Both the position numbers and the translations under genes were made by a program. From Oscillospiraceae bacterium (lineage in GTDB: Bacteria; Bacillota; Clostridia; Oscillospirales; Acutalibacteraceae): a DNA stretch of 64,000 bases. Within the stretch, counting starts at the first letter, position 1; the number at the start of each line of letters is the position of its first letter. Positions 34,847 through 43,392 of the stretch are shown here, one piece after another. Below the pieces are notes generated by a model. It made no database searches. It was given only the letters and a program-made list of their open reading frames with translations, and was not told the origin of the DNA. The DNA is taken from positions 1 through 64,000 of the forward strand of contig SVOY01000005.1 of assembly GCA_015066105.1 (NCBI GenBank), in the 5' to 3' direction.

Positions 34847-36047
34847 ATTCCGTTACCTCCAGGCCCGCCTTTTTCATAACCTCAAAAAAGTCGGGATAGC
34901 TTTTTTTCACCGCTTCGGCACCCTCAACAGCTCCGCCGTAAACTGAGCACAGCACTGCAAGGCTCATCACCACACGGTGGTCGTTGTGGCCCGAAAGCAC
35001 CTCACGGGGCGAATGAAGCTCTGCTTTGAAAACCCTTATTTCATCCTCATCGGCTTCAACAACCGCGCCGAATTTTGAAATTTCCTGCTTCATTACCTCA
35101 CCGCGGTCACTTTCCTTGATTTTCAGACGCCTTGTGCCCGTAAGTGTTACGCCGTTAAGTGCCGCCGCAAGTGCCATCAGCACGGGTGCAAGGTCGGGAC
35201 ACTGCGAAACGTCAAGCGTGGGTGCACCGCATTCAAGTAATTCAAAATACTTTTTATATATACTGTCGCCCTGCAGAGTTTCCTGCGAAAGGCCTTCAAC
35301 CTCAAGCCTGTTGCCGAGAAGCCCGAAGGCATCAAGGAAGGCCGCGTTTGAGCAGTCCCCCTCAACGGTGAAGCTGCCCGCCTTATAGCTCTGTGAGCCC
35401 TTTATGTAAAACTCATTTTCCTTTTCTCTTTTTATATCAATACCGAACCTTGAAAGAGCATCAACTGTCATATCAATATAGCCGAGGCTTTCCGTTTTAC
35501 CCGTAAGGATAATCCGGCTGTCCCTTTCACACAAAGGCAGTGCGAAAAGAAGACCCGTTACAAACTGACTGCTTACATCTCCCCTCAAGGAGAATTCTCC
35601 GCCGTCAAGGCCGCCTGAAAGGCTTATGCCCTCATCAGCTTTTTCGTAATATATGCCTTTTTCCTCAGCAAGCCTTTCATATATTTCCATCGGTCTTTCC
35701 ATAAGTCTGCCGTAGCCCATAAAAAGAGACCTGCCCTTTGCCAGCATTGCAAGAGGGATAAAAAAGCGCAGAGTGCTTCCGCTTTCACGGCAGGAAAAAG
35801 CTCCGCCGCTAAAGCTTTTAGGGTCTGTGCCCCTTATAATTACGGTGTCACCGTCTTTTTTTACCTTTGCACCCAAGGCCTCAAGGCAATCAAGGGTAGC
35901 GAGTATATCCTCGCTGTAGGCTACGTTTTTAATTGTACTTTCACCCTCGCAAAGGCCTGCACAAATGAGAAGTCTGTGTGCCATGCTTTTTGAGGGCGGT
36001 GCTTTTATTCTGCCCGTTACTGCACCGGGCTTTATTTCAACAAGCAT
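34833..36047 (-). CDS. aroA: 3-phosphoshikimate 1-carboxyvinyltransferase (EPSP synthase)
   Basis: Transfers the enolpyruvyl group of PEP to shikimate 3-phosphate. About 404 residues. Motifs: IKAPPSKSMAHRLLICAGL near the N-terminus, SGSTLRFFIPLAML, SSQFVTGLLFALPL, CSNAAFLDAFGL and LKIKESDRGEVMKQE, and GHNDHRVVMSLAVL near the end. I take the ATG at 36047, behind GGGTGAT and four bases after aroQ. Confidence 0.93.
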   Translation of the reverse strand: MLVEIKPGAVTGRIKAPPSKSMAHRLLICAGLCEGESTIKNVAYSEDILATLDCLEALGAKVKKDGDTVIIRGTDPKSFSGGAFSCRESGSTLRFFIPLAMLAKGRSLFMGYGRLMERPMEIYERLAEEKGIYYEKADEGISLSGGLDGGEFSLRGDVSSQFVTGLLFALPLCERDSRIILTGKTESLGYIDMTVDALSRFGIDIKREKENEFYIKGSQSYKAGSFTVEGDCSNAAFLDAFGLLGNRLEVEGLSQETLQGDSIYKKYFELLECGAPTLDVSQCPDLAPVLMALAAALNGVTLTGTRRLKIKESDRGEVMKQEISKFGAVVEADEDEIRVFKAELHSPREVLSGHNDHRVVMSLAVLCSVYGGAVEGAEAVKKSYPDFFEVMKKAGLEVTEYGDK

Positions 36048-36051
36048 ATTA

Positions 36052-36483
36052 TCACCCGATATATTCTGCAAGAAAATCAACGGCCCTTAAATAGCCGTCA
36101 GTGCCAAGACCCGTTATTGTTTTAACGGCGGCCTGCCTTATATAGCTTATCTGACGAAATTCCTCACGCTCTTCAACCCTTGAAATGTGCACCTCAACAG
36201 TGGGTATTGACACGGATTTTACCGCATCAAGAATAGCCACCGAGGTATGGGTATAGGCGGCGGGGTTTATGACTATTGCATCAAAGCAGCCGTAGGCCTG
36301 CTGAATTCTGTCAACAAGCTCGCCCTCATGGTTTGACTGAAAGCACTCACAGTAAATGTTCTTTTCAGCGCAGTAGCCTTCAATTTTCTTTACAAGGTCC
36401 GCATAGGTTTCTTTTCCGTAATGCTCGGGCTCTCTTATTCCGAACATATTTATGTTTGGTCCGTTTATAACAAGAATTTTCAT
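36052..36483 (-). CDS. aroQ: 3-dehydroquinate dehydratase, type II
   Basis: 143 residues, the small type II enzyme that forms 3-dehydroshikimate. Motifs: INGPNINMFGIREPEHYG at the N-terminus (active-site Asn and Tyr), FQSNHEGELVDRI, IVINPAAYTHTSVAI and VEVHISRVEEREEFR (catalytic His). Overlaps the end of the AroE-AroK gene by four bases. Confidence 0.93.
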   Translation of the reverse strand: MKILVINGPNINMFGIREPEHYGKETYADLVKKIEGYCAEKNIYCECFQSNHEGELVDRIQQAYGCFDAIVINPAAYTHTSVAILDAVKSVSIPTVEVHISRVEEREEFRQISYIRQAAVKTITGLGTDGYLRAVDFLAEYIG

Positions 36484-37706
36484 TTCATTTTCTCCGTTAT
36501 TTCTGCCGCGGCATTTTCAGCGTTGCCGTCAATGTGTATTTCATAATCCGCTGAGGATAAGTAAAGGCTGTACCTTTCCTCAAAGCGTTTTTTCAGTGCC
36601 TCATAATTACTTGAAAGCGGTCTGTCATCGGTGGGCACAATATCCGAAAGAGGTCTGTTGAGAAAGAAAATAACTCCGTTTTGCTTAAGTGCCCTTATGT
36701 TTTCCGCCTTAAGCACGGCACCGCCACCCGTAGCAATTACGGCACCGCTTTTTTGCGACGCCTTTTTAACTGCCTCTTCTTCGGCAGTGCGGAAATAGCT
36801 TTCACCCTTTTCGGCAAAGATTTTGCTTATCTCACCGTATTTTTCAACTATCATTTCATCTGTGTCAATAAACTCTCTGCCGGTTTTTTCACCGATAAGC
36901 TTGCCTATGGTGCTCTTGCCGCTGCCGGGCATACCGATAAGCACTACATTCTGCTTTTGTGCCTTTATCTCAATAAGGATTTCATCGGTAAGCTTTTCCT
37001 TTTCAAGGGTCTCACCCGTAAAGCATTCGCAGGCGAGCACAGCCTGAGAAACAAGCATATAAAGTCCGCAGCTGCAGGCAATGCCCTTTTCCTCAGCTTC
37101 AAGGCAAAGCCTTGTTCTGAGTGGGTTATACACAACGTCCGTAACACCCTTCAGCTTACTGAAAAGCGTAAGGTCAACGGGTGAAGAAAAGTTATCGGGA
37201 TACATACCCACGGGGGTTGTGTTGATTATATAATCCGCATCGCCGTGAAGCGCGTATACGTTTTCATAATTCACGTCGCCCTTGCGGCTGACGGTAACCG
37301 TGCTTGCCGCGCCAAGGCTTTGTGCAACGGCCGAGGCCGTTTTTGAGGTGCCGCCCGAGCCGAGAATAAGCACCTTTTTATCCCTGTAATCAAAGCCCTG
37401 CTTTAAAATAAGCATTCTCATACCGCCGAAATCGGTATTGTAGCCGTAAAGCTTACCGTCACGGTTAACAACCGTATTGACCGCGCCTATTTTTTCTGCC
37501 GTAGGCTCAATATAATCAAGATAAGGCATAACCGCCGACTTGTAGGGAATTGTAACATTTATGCCGAGAAAAGACTTCTGCTTCATAAAAGAGGCAAGGT
37601 CGGCCTTTTCCAATTCCCTGAGCTCATATTCATAGCCGCCGATTTTTTCGTGTATCGGCTTTGAAAAGCTGTGGCCAAGCTTTTCACCTATGAGGCCGTA
37701 TTTCAT
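36480..37706 (-). CDS. Fused shikimate dehydrogenase - shikimate kinase
   Basis: 408 residues joining two pathway steps in one chain. Residues about 1-245 are AroE: IGEKLGHSFSKPIHEKI, INVTIPYKSAVMPYLD (catalytic Lys), YGYNTDFGGM and ILGSGGTSKTA (NADP site). Residues about 252-408 are AroK: VLIGMPGSGKSTIGKLIGEK (Walker A), FIDTDEMIVEKYG and VIATGGGAVL. No stop or frameshift separates them. The fusion passes shikimate directly between neighbouring active sites in principle. ATG at 37706 behind GGAAGTG, six bases after aroC. Confidence 0.92.
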   Translation of the reverse strand: MKYGLIGEKLGHSFSKPIHEKIGGYEYELRELEKADLASFMKQKSFLGINVTIPYKSAVMPYLDYIEPTAEKIGAVNTVVNRDGKLYGYNTDFGGMRMLILKQGFDYRDKKVLILGSGGTSKTASAVAQSLGAASTVTVSRKGDVNYENVYALHGDADYIINTTPVGMYPDNFSSPVDLTLFSKLKGVTDVVYNPLRTRLCLEAEEKGIACSCGLYMLVSQAVLACECFTGETLEKEKLTDEILIEIKAQKQNVVLIGMPGSGKSTIGKLIGEKTGREFIDTDEMIVEKYGEISKIFAEKGESYFRTAEEEAVKKASQKSGAVIATGGGAVLKAENIRALKQNGVIFFLNRPLSDIVPTDDRPLSSNYEALKKRFEERYSLYLSSADYEIHIDGNAENAAAEITEKMK

Positions 37707-37712
37707 CAAAAA

Positions 37713-38804
37713 TCACTTCCCGAAAAACTGTGTACCAAAGCGCATTATAAGCAAATCACAAAGGGTAAGTGCAGTAACACTGTCTGCAACAACTCTTGCT
37801 CTGTGAATAATTGCGGGGTCGTGCCTGCCCTTTATTTCAAGGTCGGCATTTTCCATTGTTTTAAAATTAACCGTATTCTGCTTTTTATAAATTGAAGGCG
37901 TAGGCTTTACCGCAAGAGTAAATTCAAGGGGCATACCGTTTGTAATGCCGCCGTTGATGCCGCCGTTATTGTTCGTTACGGCAGTAACCGTCCCGTCCTT
38001 AATTCTGAATTCATCATTAGCCTCAGAGCCCTTCATTGCGGCAAGGCCGAAGCCCCTGCCGAAGGAAACGCCCTTTATTCCGGGAATTGAAAACAGGCCG
38101 TGAGAGAGCATACCCTCAACGCTGTCAAACCACGGCTCGCCCACACCGGCAGGCATACCCGTAACAACTGTTGCAAGCGTACCGCCCACGCTGTCGCCCT
38201 CAGCTCTTGCGCTTTCAATATAAGCAAGCATTTCAGCTCTTGCTTTTTCGCAAAGCACGGGCATTGAAAGCCCTTCAAGTGCTTTTATATCCTCGGCGTA
38301 ATTTTCAAAGTCTCTGTCCTTTATCTCACCCATTGAGGAGATGTGGGTGCCGATTTCAATACCCTTTGACTTAAGCATTGAAATTGCAAGGGCACCTGCG
38401 GCAACAAGCGGTGCCGTAATTCTGCCCGAAAAGTGACCGCCGCCGCGGTAATCCTGAAAGCCGCCGTAGCGCATCTCAGCCGTATAATCGGCGTGACCCG
38501 GGCGGGCAAGGTCCTTTGTAAGTGAGTAGTCCTTGCTTTTTGTGTCGGCATTTTCAATCATAAAGCACACGGGTGTACCCGTTGTTCTGTTTTCAAAAAC
38601 ACCGCTTAAAATTTTAACCTCGTCAGCCTCTCGTCGGGCGGTGGAAATACTGCTTATTCCCTTGCGCTTTTCCATCTGCGCGGCAATAAAGGCTTCGTCA
38701 ACCTCAATGCCCGAGGGCACACCGTCAAGAACACAGCCTATGGCCTTACCGTGGCTTTCGCCGAAAAGGGTAACGGTAAAGCAGTTACCTATGGTGTTTT
38801 TCAT
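37713..38804 (-). CDS. aroC: Chorismate synthase
   Basis: Converts EPSP to chorismate with reduced FMN. 363 residues, the normal length. Signatures: FGESHGKAIGCVLDGVPSG near residue 13, STARREADEVKILSGVF, RPGHADYTAEMRYGGFQDYR and GGGHFSGRITAPLVAAG, and RVVADSVTALTLCDLLI near the end. 13 bp after aroB. Confidence 0.95.
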   Translation of the reverse strand: MKNTIGNCFTVTLFGESHGKAIGCVLDGVPSGIEVDEAFIAAQMEKRKGISSISTARREADEVKILSGVFENRTTGTPVCFMIENADTKSKDYSLTKDLARPGHADYTAEMRYGGFQDYRGGGHFSGRITAPLVAAGALAISMLKSKGIEIGTHISSMGEIKDRDFENYAEDIKALEGLSMPVLCEKARAEMLAYIESARAEGDSVGGTLATVVTGMPAGVGEPWFDSVEGMLSHGLFSIPGIKGVSFGRGFGLAAMKGSEANDEFRIKDGTVTAVTNNNGGINGGITNGMPLEFTLAVKPTPSIYKKQNTVNFKTMENADLEIKGRHDPAIIHRARVVADSVTALTLCDLLIMRFGTQFFGK

Positions 38805-38817
38805 ATTCTCACACCCT

Positions 38818-39810
38818 TTAAATAAGATTCATTATAGCTTCCGTTGTCATTTCATCAAAGTAAAACGAGCCTATTTCATCACATCTGACAACGCTGATTT
38901 TATCTCCGCGGGATTTTTTGTCGTGGCTCATAATTTCCTCCGCTCTGCTTTTTGCAAAGGGGTAGGTCAGAGGAAGACCGACATTTTTCAAAACTGCCCT
39001 TACTTCCTCTTTTATGACTTCTCCGCACATAGGGGGTATACCCAGAGCCACGCACTCACCGTGCAGAAGCTCACCGAAAACGGCACCCTCTATTCCGTGG
39101 CCTATTGTATGGCCGAAGTTGAGGCTCTTGCGAAGGCCCGCTTCCTTTTCATCCTCTTCAACCACACGCTTTTTAATTAAAAGCGAAAGCTCAATTATCC
39201 TGTCAATATTCTTCATATAAGCATCGTCCCTGAAAAGGTCAAAAAGCTCCTTATCAAAGCACATACCCATTTTTATGCTTTCCGCAAGGCCGTTTTTTAT
39301 CTGGCGTTCGGAAAGGGTGGAAAGCACCTCGGGGTCAATTATAACACCCCTTGGCTGATGAAAGGCACCGATAATGTTTTTAACATTGCCAAGGTCAATG
39401 GCAGTTTTTCCGCCGATTGAGGAGTCAACCTGAGAAAGCACCGTTGTAGGAATATTGTAAAAGGCTATACCTCTCATATAGGTTGCCGCCGCAAAGCCTG
39501 CCATATCACCCGTTACGCCGCCGCCTACCGCGATTACTGCATCGCTTCTTGTAAAGGAAAACTCAAGCAGCTTTTCGCATATTGCCTTGTAGGTATCAAA
39601 ATTTTTGCTTTCCTCACCCTCGGGGAAGGTGAAAATAAAGCTGTCGGAAAACTGTTCGGCAACACAGCGTGAATAAGCCTCGGGAACACCCGAATCCGTA
39701 ACCACAAGCACCTTGCCCTTTATTTTAAAGATATCGGCCGCCTTTTTCAAAGCTCCTCTTTCTAAGGTAATGTCATAGCTGTCTGCACCGAGCTTAAGAG
39801 GAATTATCAT
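38818..39810 (-). CDS. aroB: 3-dehydroquinate synthase
   Basis: 330 residues. Motifs: VVTDSGVPEAY, FPEGEESKNFDTY, VIAVGGGVTGDMAGFAAAT (NAD site), YNIPTTVLSQVDSSIGGKT, AFHQPRGVIIDPEVLSTL, and the zinc histidines in LNFGHTIGHGIEGAV and LLHGECVALG. Closes DAHP to dehydroquinate. 19 bp after pheA. Confidence 0.95.
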   Translation of the reverse strand: MIIPLKLGADSYDITLERGALKKAADIFKIKGKVLVVTDSGVPEAYSRCVAEQFSDSFIFTFPEGEESKNFDTYKAICEKLLEFSFTRSDAVIAVGGGVTGDMAGFAAATYMRGIAFYNIPTTVLSQVDSSIGGKTAIDLGNVKNIIGAFHQPRGVIIDPEVLSTLSERQIKNGLAESIKMGMCFDKELFDLFRDDAYMKNIDRIIELSLLIKKRVVEEDEKEAGLRKSLNFGHTIGHGIEGAVFGELLHGECVALGIPPMCGEVIKEEVRAVLKNVGLPLTYPFAKSRAEEIMSHDKKSRGDKISVVRCDEIGSFYFDEMTTEAIMNLI

Positions 39811-39829
39811 TTTTACCCGCCGCCCTTCT

Positions 39830-40912
39830 TTAAATTTTGCAGTTATCCTTGAAGGTGCCTATCATTTTAAGGCGGTCACAGCAGTCAGAAAGCTCGTCGA
39901 GCATATATCTGCCTCTTCTTGACTGAAGGTCGCCCGTAATTTCAACGTAAAAATAATAGGTCCAGATAAGGTCCTTCATCGCACGGCTTTTGATGCTTCT
40001 CATTGAATAGCCGTGGTGACCGATAACATTGATTGCGTGTGCAAGTGCACCTGCCTTATCGGGCACTGTGAAAACTATAATGGAGTGGTCACGCTTTTCC
40101 TTGCAGAGCGTTCTTGAAAGCACAACAAAGCGTGTTGTGTTGTTTGAGGCCTCATTGATGTTTTCTCTTATAACGGAAAGTCCGTAAAGCTCCGCCGTTT
40201 CTCTGCTTGCAATTGCGGCAAGTGAGGGGTCACAGGTGTCAGCAACCTTTTTGGCCGCCATGGCTGTGTTTTCCCAAGCCTCGCTTTTGTAGCCCTGATT
40301 TCTGATATAGTGGGCACACTGGTCAAGGGCCTGCTGATGACTTATTACCCTTGTCACATCCTTTTCCGTTACGCCCGGAAGTCCGATAAGGTTGTGCCTT
40401 ACATCAAGGCTGTAAACTCCGTTGACGTAAAGCGAGCCCGAAAACATAAGGTCGATAACCTGGCCGACCTCGCCCGCACGGCTGTTTTCAATGGGGATAA
40501 CCGCCGCATCACACTCGCCCTTTTCCACAGCCTCATAAGCGGCCTTGAAATCGGGATAGGAAATTCTGTTTCCGTCGGGGAAAATTCTGCCTGCGGCAAT
40601 GTGGGCAAAAGCACCCTCAACTCCGCTGTAGGCAATGTTTGCGCCCTCAAGAATTCTGTGCTGAAAGCGCTTTGAAATTTCCATTGTGTTTTTTATAAAG
40701 GGTATGTAAAACTCCTTGATTTCCTCATCCTCAACGGCCTCAAGGCTGTTTCTGATTACATCCTGCTCTCTTGAAGCGTCAAAAACGGGCAGTCCCCTTT
40801 CCTTTTTATACTCGGCAACAAGGCGTACCGCCTCCATCCTTTTTTCAAAAAGGCGGGCGATTTCCTTATCAGCCTCACTGATTGTTTCTCTTGCTTTTAT
40901 AAGCTTATCCAT
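39830..40912 (-). CDS. pheA: Bifunctional chorismate mutase / prephenate dehydratase
   Basis: 360 residues in three parts: AroQ-type chorismate mutase (1-~85, with EISEADKEIARLFEKRM-like helices and YKKERGLPVFDASRE), prephenate dehydratase (~110-280; IAYSGVEGAFAHIAA, VIPIENSRAGEV and TTRFVVLSR) and a C-terminal ACT domain (HSIIVFTVPDKAGALAHAIN), where phenylalanine feedback usually acts. It makes phenylpyruvate. 24 bp after the aminotransferase gene. Confidence 0.92.
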   Translation of the reverse strand: MDKLIKARETISEADKEIARLFEKRMEAVRLVAEYKKERGLPVFDASREQDVIRNSLEAVEDEEIKEFYIPFIKNTMEISKRFQHRILEGANIAYSGVEGAFAHIAAGRIFPDGNRISYPDFKAAYEAVEKGECDAAVIPIENSRAGEVGQVIDLMFSGSLYVNGVYSLDVRHNLIGLPGVTEKDVTRVISHQQALDQCAHYIRNQGYKSEAWENTAMAAKKVADTCDPSLAAIASRETAELYGLSVIRENINEASNNTTRFVVLSRTLCKEKRDHSIIVFTVPDKAGALAHAINVIGHHGYSMRSIKSRAMKDLIWTYYFYVEITGDLQSRRGRYMLDELSDCCDRLKMIGTFKDNCKI

Positions 40913-40936
40913 AAATTACACCTTATTTATACTTAA

Positions 40937-42124
40937 TTAAAGATTATATTCCTTTGCAAGCCTTTCAAAAGAGGGAAGTGACCTTTTTATCATATCCGTT
41001 GAAACGCAATAGGCCAAACGCACATATCCCGGGAAGCCGAAGGAATCACTCGGCACAAGAAGAAGGTCATATTTTTTAGCCTTTTCGCAAAATGCCGTTG
41101 CATCCGCCTCGGGCGAGCGCATAAACAGATAAAAGGCTCCGTCGGGCCTTGCAACGCTGAAGCCGTATTTTTCAAAGGCATCAACAAGCAGGTCTCTGTT
41201 CTTTTTATAAACGGAAATATCCGAGGTCTGACCCACGCATTTTTTTATGACTCTCTGCATAAGCGAGGGCGCACAGACATAGCCGAGGGCTCTGCCCGCA
41301 CCGCAGACCGACTTATAAACAAGCTCAAAGTCGCTTACCTCATCGGGCACAAGAATGTAGCCTATTCTGTCACCGGGGAGCGAAAGTGATTTACTGTAGG
41401 AATAGCAGACGATTGTATTGTCGTAGTATTTTGTCAGGTAAGGCACCTCAACGTCACCGTAAACAAGCTCACGGTAGGGCTCATCGGAAACGAGAAAAAT
41501 TTCTCTGCCGTACTCCTTCTGCTTTTTTCTTAAAATATCGCAAAGGCCCCTGACGGTTTCTTCATTCATTACAACACCCGAGGGATTGTTGGGAGAATTG
41601 ACAACAACGGCCTTTGTATTTTTTGTAACAGCCTTTTCAAAGGCCTCAAGGTCAATCTGCAATGTATCGGCGTTACACTTAACCTCAACAGGCTTTGCAC
41701 CCGCAGAGGAGATAAAGACCTTATACTCGGGAAAATAAGGAGCGAATATGATTATTTCGTCATCCTTTTCAGCAAGGGCACGGAAGGTGATGCAAAGCGA
41801 GGCCGCCGCACCTGCCGTCATATAGAAATTTCTCATTGAAAAATGGGTGCCGAAACGCTCGTTGAGATTATCGGCAATGGCCTGCCTTGTTTCGTTATCG
41901 CCCACTGCCGAGGTGTAGCCGTGAAGCTCGCAGGAATCCATACTGAGGGTAAGCTCACGGATTGCCTCGTTGACACTTTCGGGGGCAGGAACGCTGGGAT
42001 TGCCTAAGCTGTAGTCAAAAACATTCTCTCTGCCGATTTCTGCGGCACGCATTTTACCGTACTCAAAAATTTCTCTGATTACCGAGCTTTTTGCGCCAAG
42101 CTCATACATTTCCTTTGATACCAT
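40937..42124 (-). CDS. PLP-dependent aminotransferase (class I/II), aromatic operon
   Basis: 395 residues. Class I aminotransferase marks: YSLGNPSVPAPESVNEAI near the N-terminus, MTAGAAASLCITFRAL, VVNSPNNPSGVVMNEET, VSDEPYRELVY (PLP Asp/Tyr) and CYSYSKSLSLPGDRIGY with the PLP-binding Lys. As first gene of the aro operon it probably transaminates phenylpyruvate and 4-hydroxyphenylpyruvate, though aspartate aminotransferase activity is possible. The ATG at 42124 lies behind GACGGTG and about 25 bases downstream of a consensus promoter; the longer frame to 42166 would overlap that promoter. Confidence 0.85.
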   Translation of the reverse strand: MVSKEMYELGAKSSVIREIFEYGKMRAAEIGRENVFDYSLGNPSVPAPESVNEAIRELTLSMDSCELHGYTSAVGDNETRQAIADNLNERFGTHFSMRNFYMTAGAAASLCITFRALAEKDDEIIIFAPYFPEYKVFISSAGAKPVEVKCNADTLQIDLEAFEKAVTKNTKAVVVNSPNNPSGVVMNEETVRGLCDILRKKQKEYGREIFLVSDEPYRELVYGDVEVPYLTKYYDNTIVCYSYSKSLSLPGDRIGYILVPDEVSDFELVYKSVCGAGRALGYVCAPSLMQRVIKKCVGQTSDISVYKKNRDLLVDAFEKYGFSVARPDGAFYLFMRSPEADATAFCEKAKKYDLLLVPSDSFGFPGYVRLAYCVSTDMIKRSLPSFERLAKEYNL

Positions 42125-42157
42125 ATTTTCACCGTCTTTTTCAAAAAATAATGAATA

Positions 42158-42186
42158 ATTATACACCTTTTTTTCATAAAGGTCAA
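42158..42186 (-). promoter_or_regulatory. Promoter of the aromatic amino acid operon
   Basis: TTGACC (42186-42181), 17-bp spacer, TATAAT (42163-42158), 34 bases before the first ATG. Confidence 0.8.
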
Positions 42187-42214
42187 CGATTGATGAATAA
42201 TTTTATCACAAAAC

Positions 42215-42234
42215 CGGAGATTTTTTTCACTCCG
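42215..42234 (-). terminator. Weak terminator-like hairpin between two promoters
   Basis: On the minus strand CGGAG, ten bases, CTCCG, then GTTTTGTG. The stem is only 5 bp. It lies downstream of the upstream promoter at 42283-42311 and ahead of the operon promoter, so it could end a short leader RNA. Confidence 0.35.
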
Positions 42235-42248
42235 CAGTCTCGCTTTAC

Positions 42249-42311
42249 CCCTTTAAACTTTAACGCTTTAAAGTTTAAAGGGATTATAGCACAGAATTTT
42301 TAATTTTGCAA
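42249..42311 (-). promoter_or_regulatory. Second upstream promoter with a 34-bp palindrome
   Basis: TTGCAA (42311-42306), 17-bp spacer, TATAAT (42288-42283). Right after the -10 box is a perfect 15-bp inverted repeat with a 4-base loop: CCCTTTAAACTTTAA (42249-42263) / TTAAAGTTTAAAGGG (42268-42282). Its place over the start site suggests an operator or a 5' RNA hairpin. No T-box or known riboswitch motif is visible. Confidence 0.5.
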
Positions 42312-42330
42312 TAGTTTTTCACAAAAAAAT

Positions 42331-42351
42331 AACGGCCCGAAACGAGCCGTT
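42331..42351 (-). terminator. Terminator of the cysteine-rich protein gene
   Basis: AACGGC, short loop, GCCGTT, then ATTTTTTTG on the minus strand, 17 bases after the stop codon at 42368. Confidence 0.7.
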
Positions 42352-42367
42352 ATAATATTATTTTTAT

Positions 42368-42826
42368 TTATGCTTCGGGGGTATCGCCGTTACCGAGAAC
42401 TTCGTCAATTCTGAGGAATTCGAAGATTGCATCGAATACCATATCAAAGAAATCGGAAATCTTTTTAAGAATTGCCTGGAAGCCGTCAACAAATTGCTCC
42501 TTGTCTTCCTCTGTTATAATATCACCGAGGTTGCTGTTGTCGTCGTTAATGTCCTGGTCGCCTGTTGCGCAATACTTGCAGCCGCAATTACAGCCGCAGC
42601 CGTACATACCGTCACAGTCAGCACAGCAGAAGGCGCCGCCCTCTCTGTAGCAGGTGTTCATCTTTGAAACGTCAACGTTGGGGCAGTATACACAGCAGTC
42701 GCAGGGCTGATTATCAACGTGAACGCCTACACCGCAGGTGCACTCGCCGTCAGCGGCAACGCCTGCAACACCGAGACATGACATAAGCATCAGAGCTGCA
42801 AGAAAAACAGAAATAATTTTTTTCAT
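42368..42826 (-). CDS. Exported cysteine-rich protein with amphipathic C-terminus
   Basis: 152 residues. Signal peptide (MKKIISVFLAALMLMSCLG..., cut near GVAADG). Residues ~27-90 are packed with cysteines, many in CxC, CC or CxxC pairs (CTCGVGV, CDCCVYC, FCCADCDG, CGCNCGCKYC). The last ~60 residues form a helix (FQAILKKISDFFDMVFDAIF). The cysteines could bind metal or form disulfides outside the cell. I start at 42826 behind AAGGAGG; it has its own consensus promoter. No known family recognised. Confidence 0.7.
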   Translation of the reverse strand: MKKIISVFLAALMLMSCLGVAGVAADGECTCGVGVHVDNQPCDCCVYCPNVDVSKMNTCYREGGAFCCADCDGMYGCGCNCGCKYCATGDQDINDDNSNLGDIITEEDKEQFVDGFQAILKKISDFFDMVFDAIFEFLRIDEVLGNGDTPEA

Positions 42827-42878
42827 AATATATTCCTCCTTAAAAAAGTGATAGCTGAAACTACCTATTGATAACTTT

Positions 42879-42907
42879 ATTATAATGAATATTCTGTTAA
42901 AAGTCAA
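42879..42907 (-). promoter_or_regulatory. Promoter of the cysteine-rich protein gene
   Basis: TTGACT (42907-42902), 17-bp spacer, TATAAT (42884-42879); about 50 bases of leader before the ATG. Confidence 0.7.
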
Positions 42908-42930
42908 CTGTTATTTTAATAATTAAGCCA

Positions 42931-43392
42931 TTACTTTTTCTTTTTGAAAATAAGAAGCTTTGAAAAAACGTAATTTATAACAACAACCGCCACGGCAACT
43001 ATTCCCTTGGCGATAAGCTCACCGCCGATTTCAAAGGAGAAAAGCTTTACCGAAATTTCGCTGAAGCTGAGCAAATCAACAAAAAGATAAAGCCCGGCCT
43101 CCTCTATGCCGAGAGTTAAAACCCTTGCGGCAAAAAAGGAGATAACCTCCCTTGCAAGCACACCCGGTTTCCAGCTTTTGCTTTCGAAAACCCAGATTTT
43201 ATTTGTGATATAGGAAAAGGTAACCGCCGCAAACCAGGCAATAATGTTGCTGATTAGATACCTTTCGTCGCCGAGAAGTCTGCTGAAGACCGCAAACACC
43301 CCGATATTCACGGCAGTGGTAAGCAGGCCGAAAATCACGTAGGTTATCAGCTCTTTATATTTAAAAACAAGCTCTTTAATCTTCTTCATCAT
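42931..43392 (-). CDS. GtrA-family membrane protein
   Basis: 153 residues with four membrane helices (ITYVIFGLLTTAVNIGVFAV, IIAWFAAVTFSYITNKIWVF, an apolar segment near 90, and AKGIVAVAVVVINYVFSKLL). TNKIWVFESKS is typical of GtrA proteins, thought to move lipid-linked sugars across the membrane. It overlaps the glycosyltransferase gene by 17 bases, the usual partner (GtrB-like). Confidence 0.88.
   Translation of the reverse strand: MMKKIKELVFKYKELITYVIFGLLTTAVNIGVFAVFSRLLGDERYLISNIIAWFAAVTFSYITNKIWVFESKSWKPGVLAREVISFFAARVLTLGIEEAGLYLFVDLLSFSEISVKLFSFEIGGELIAKGIVAVAVVVINYVFSKLLIFKKKK

Noticed and set aside
42200-42300. T-box or other riboswitch before the aromatic operon
   Set aside because: No T-box sequence (GGGTGG-type) or anticodon-like stem is visible; only simple palindromes are present.
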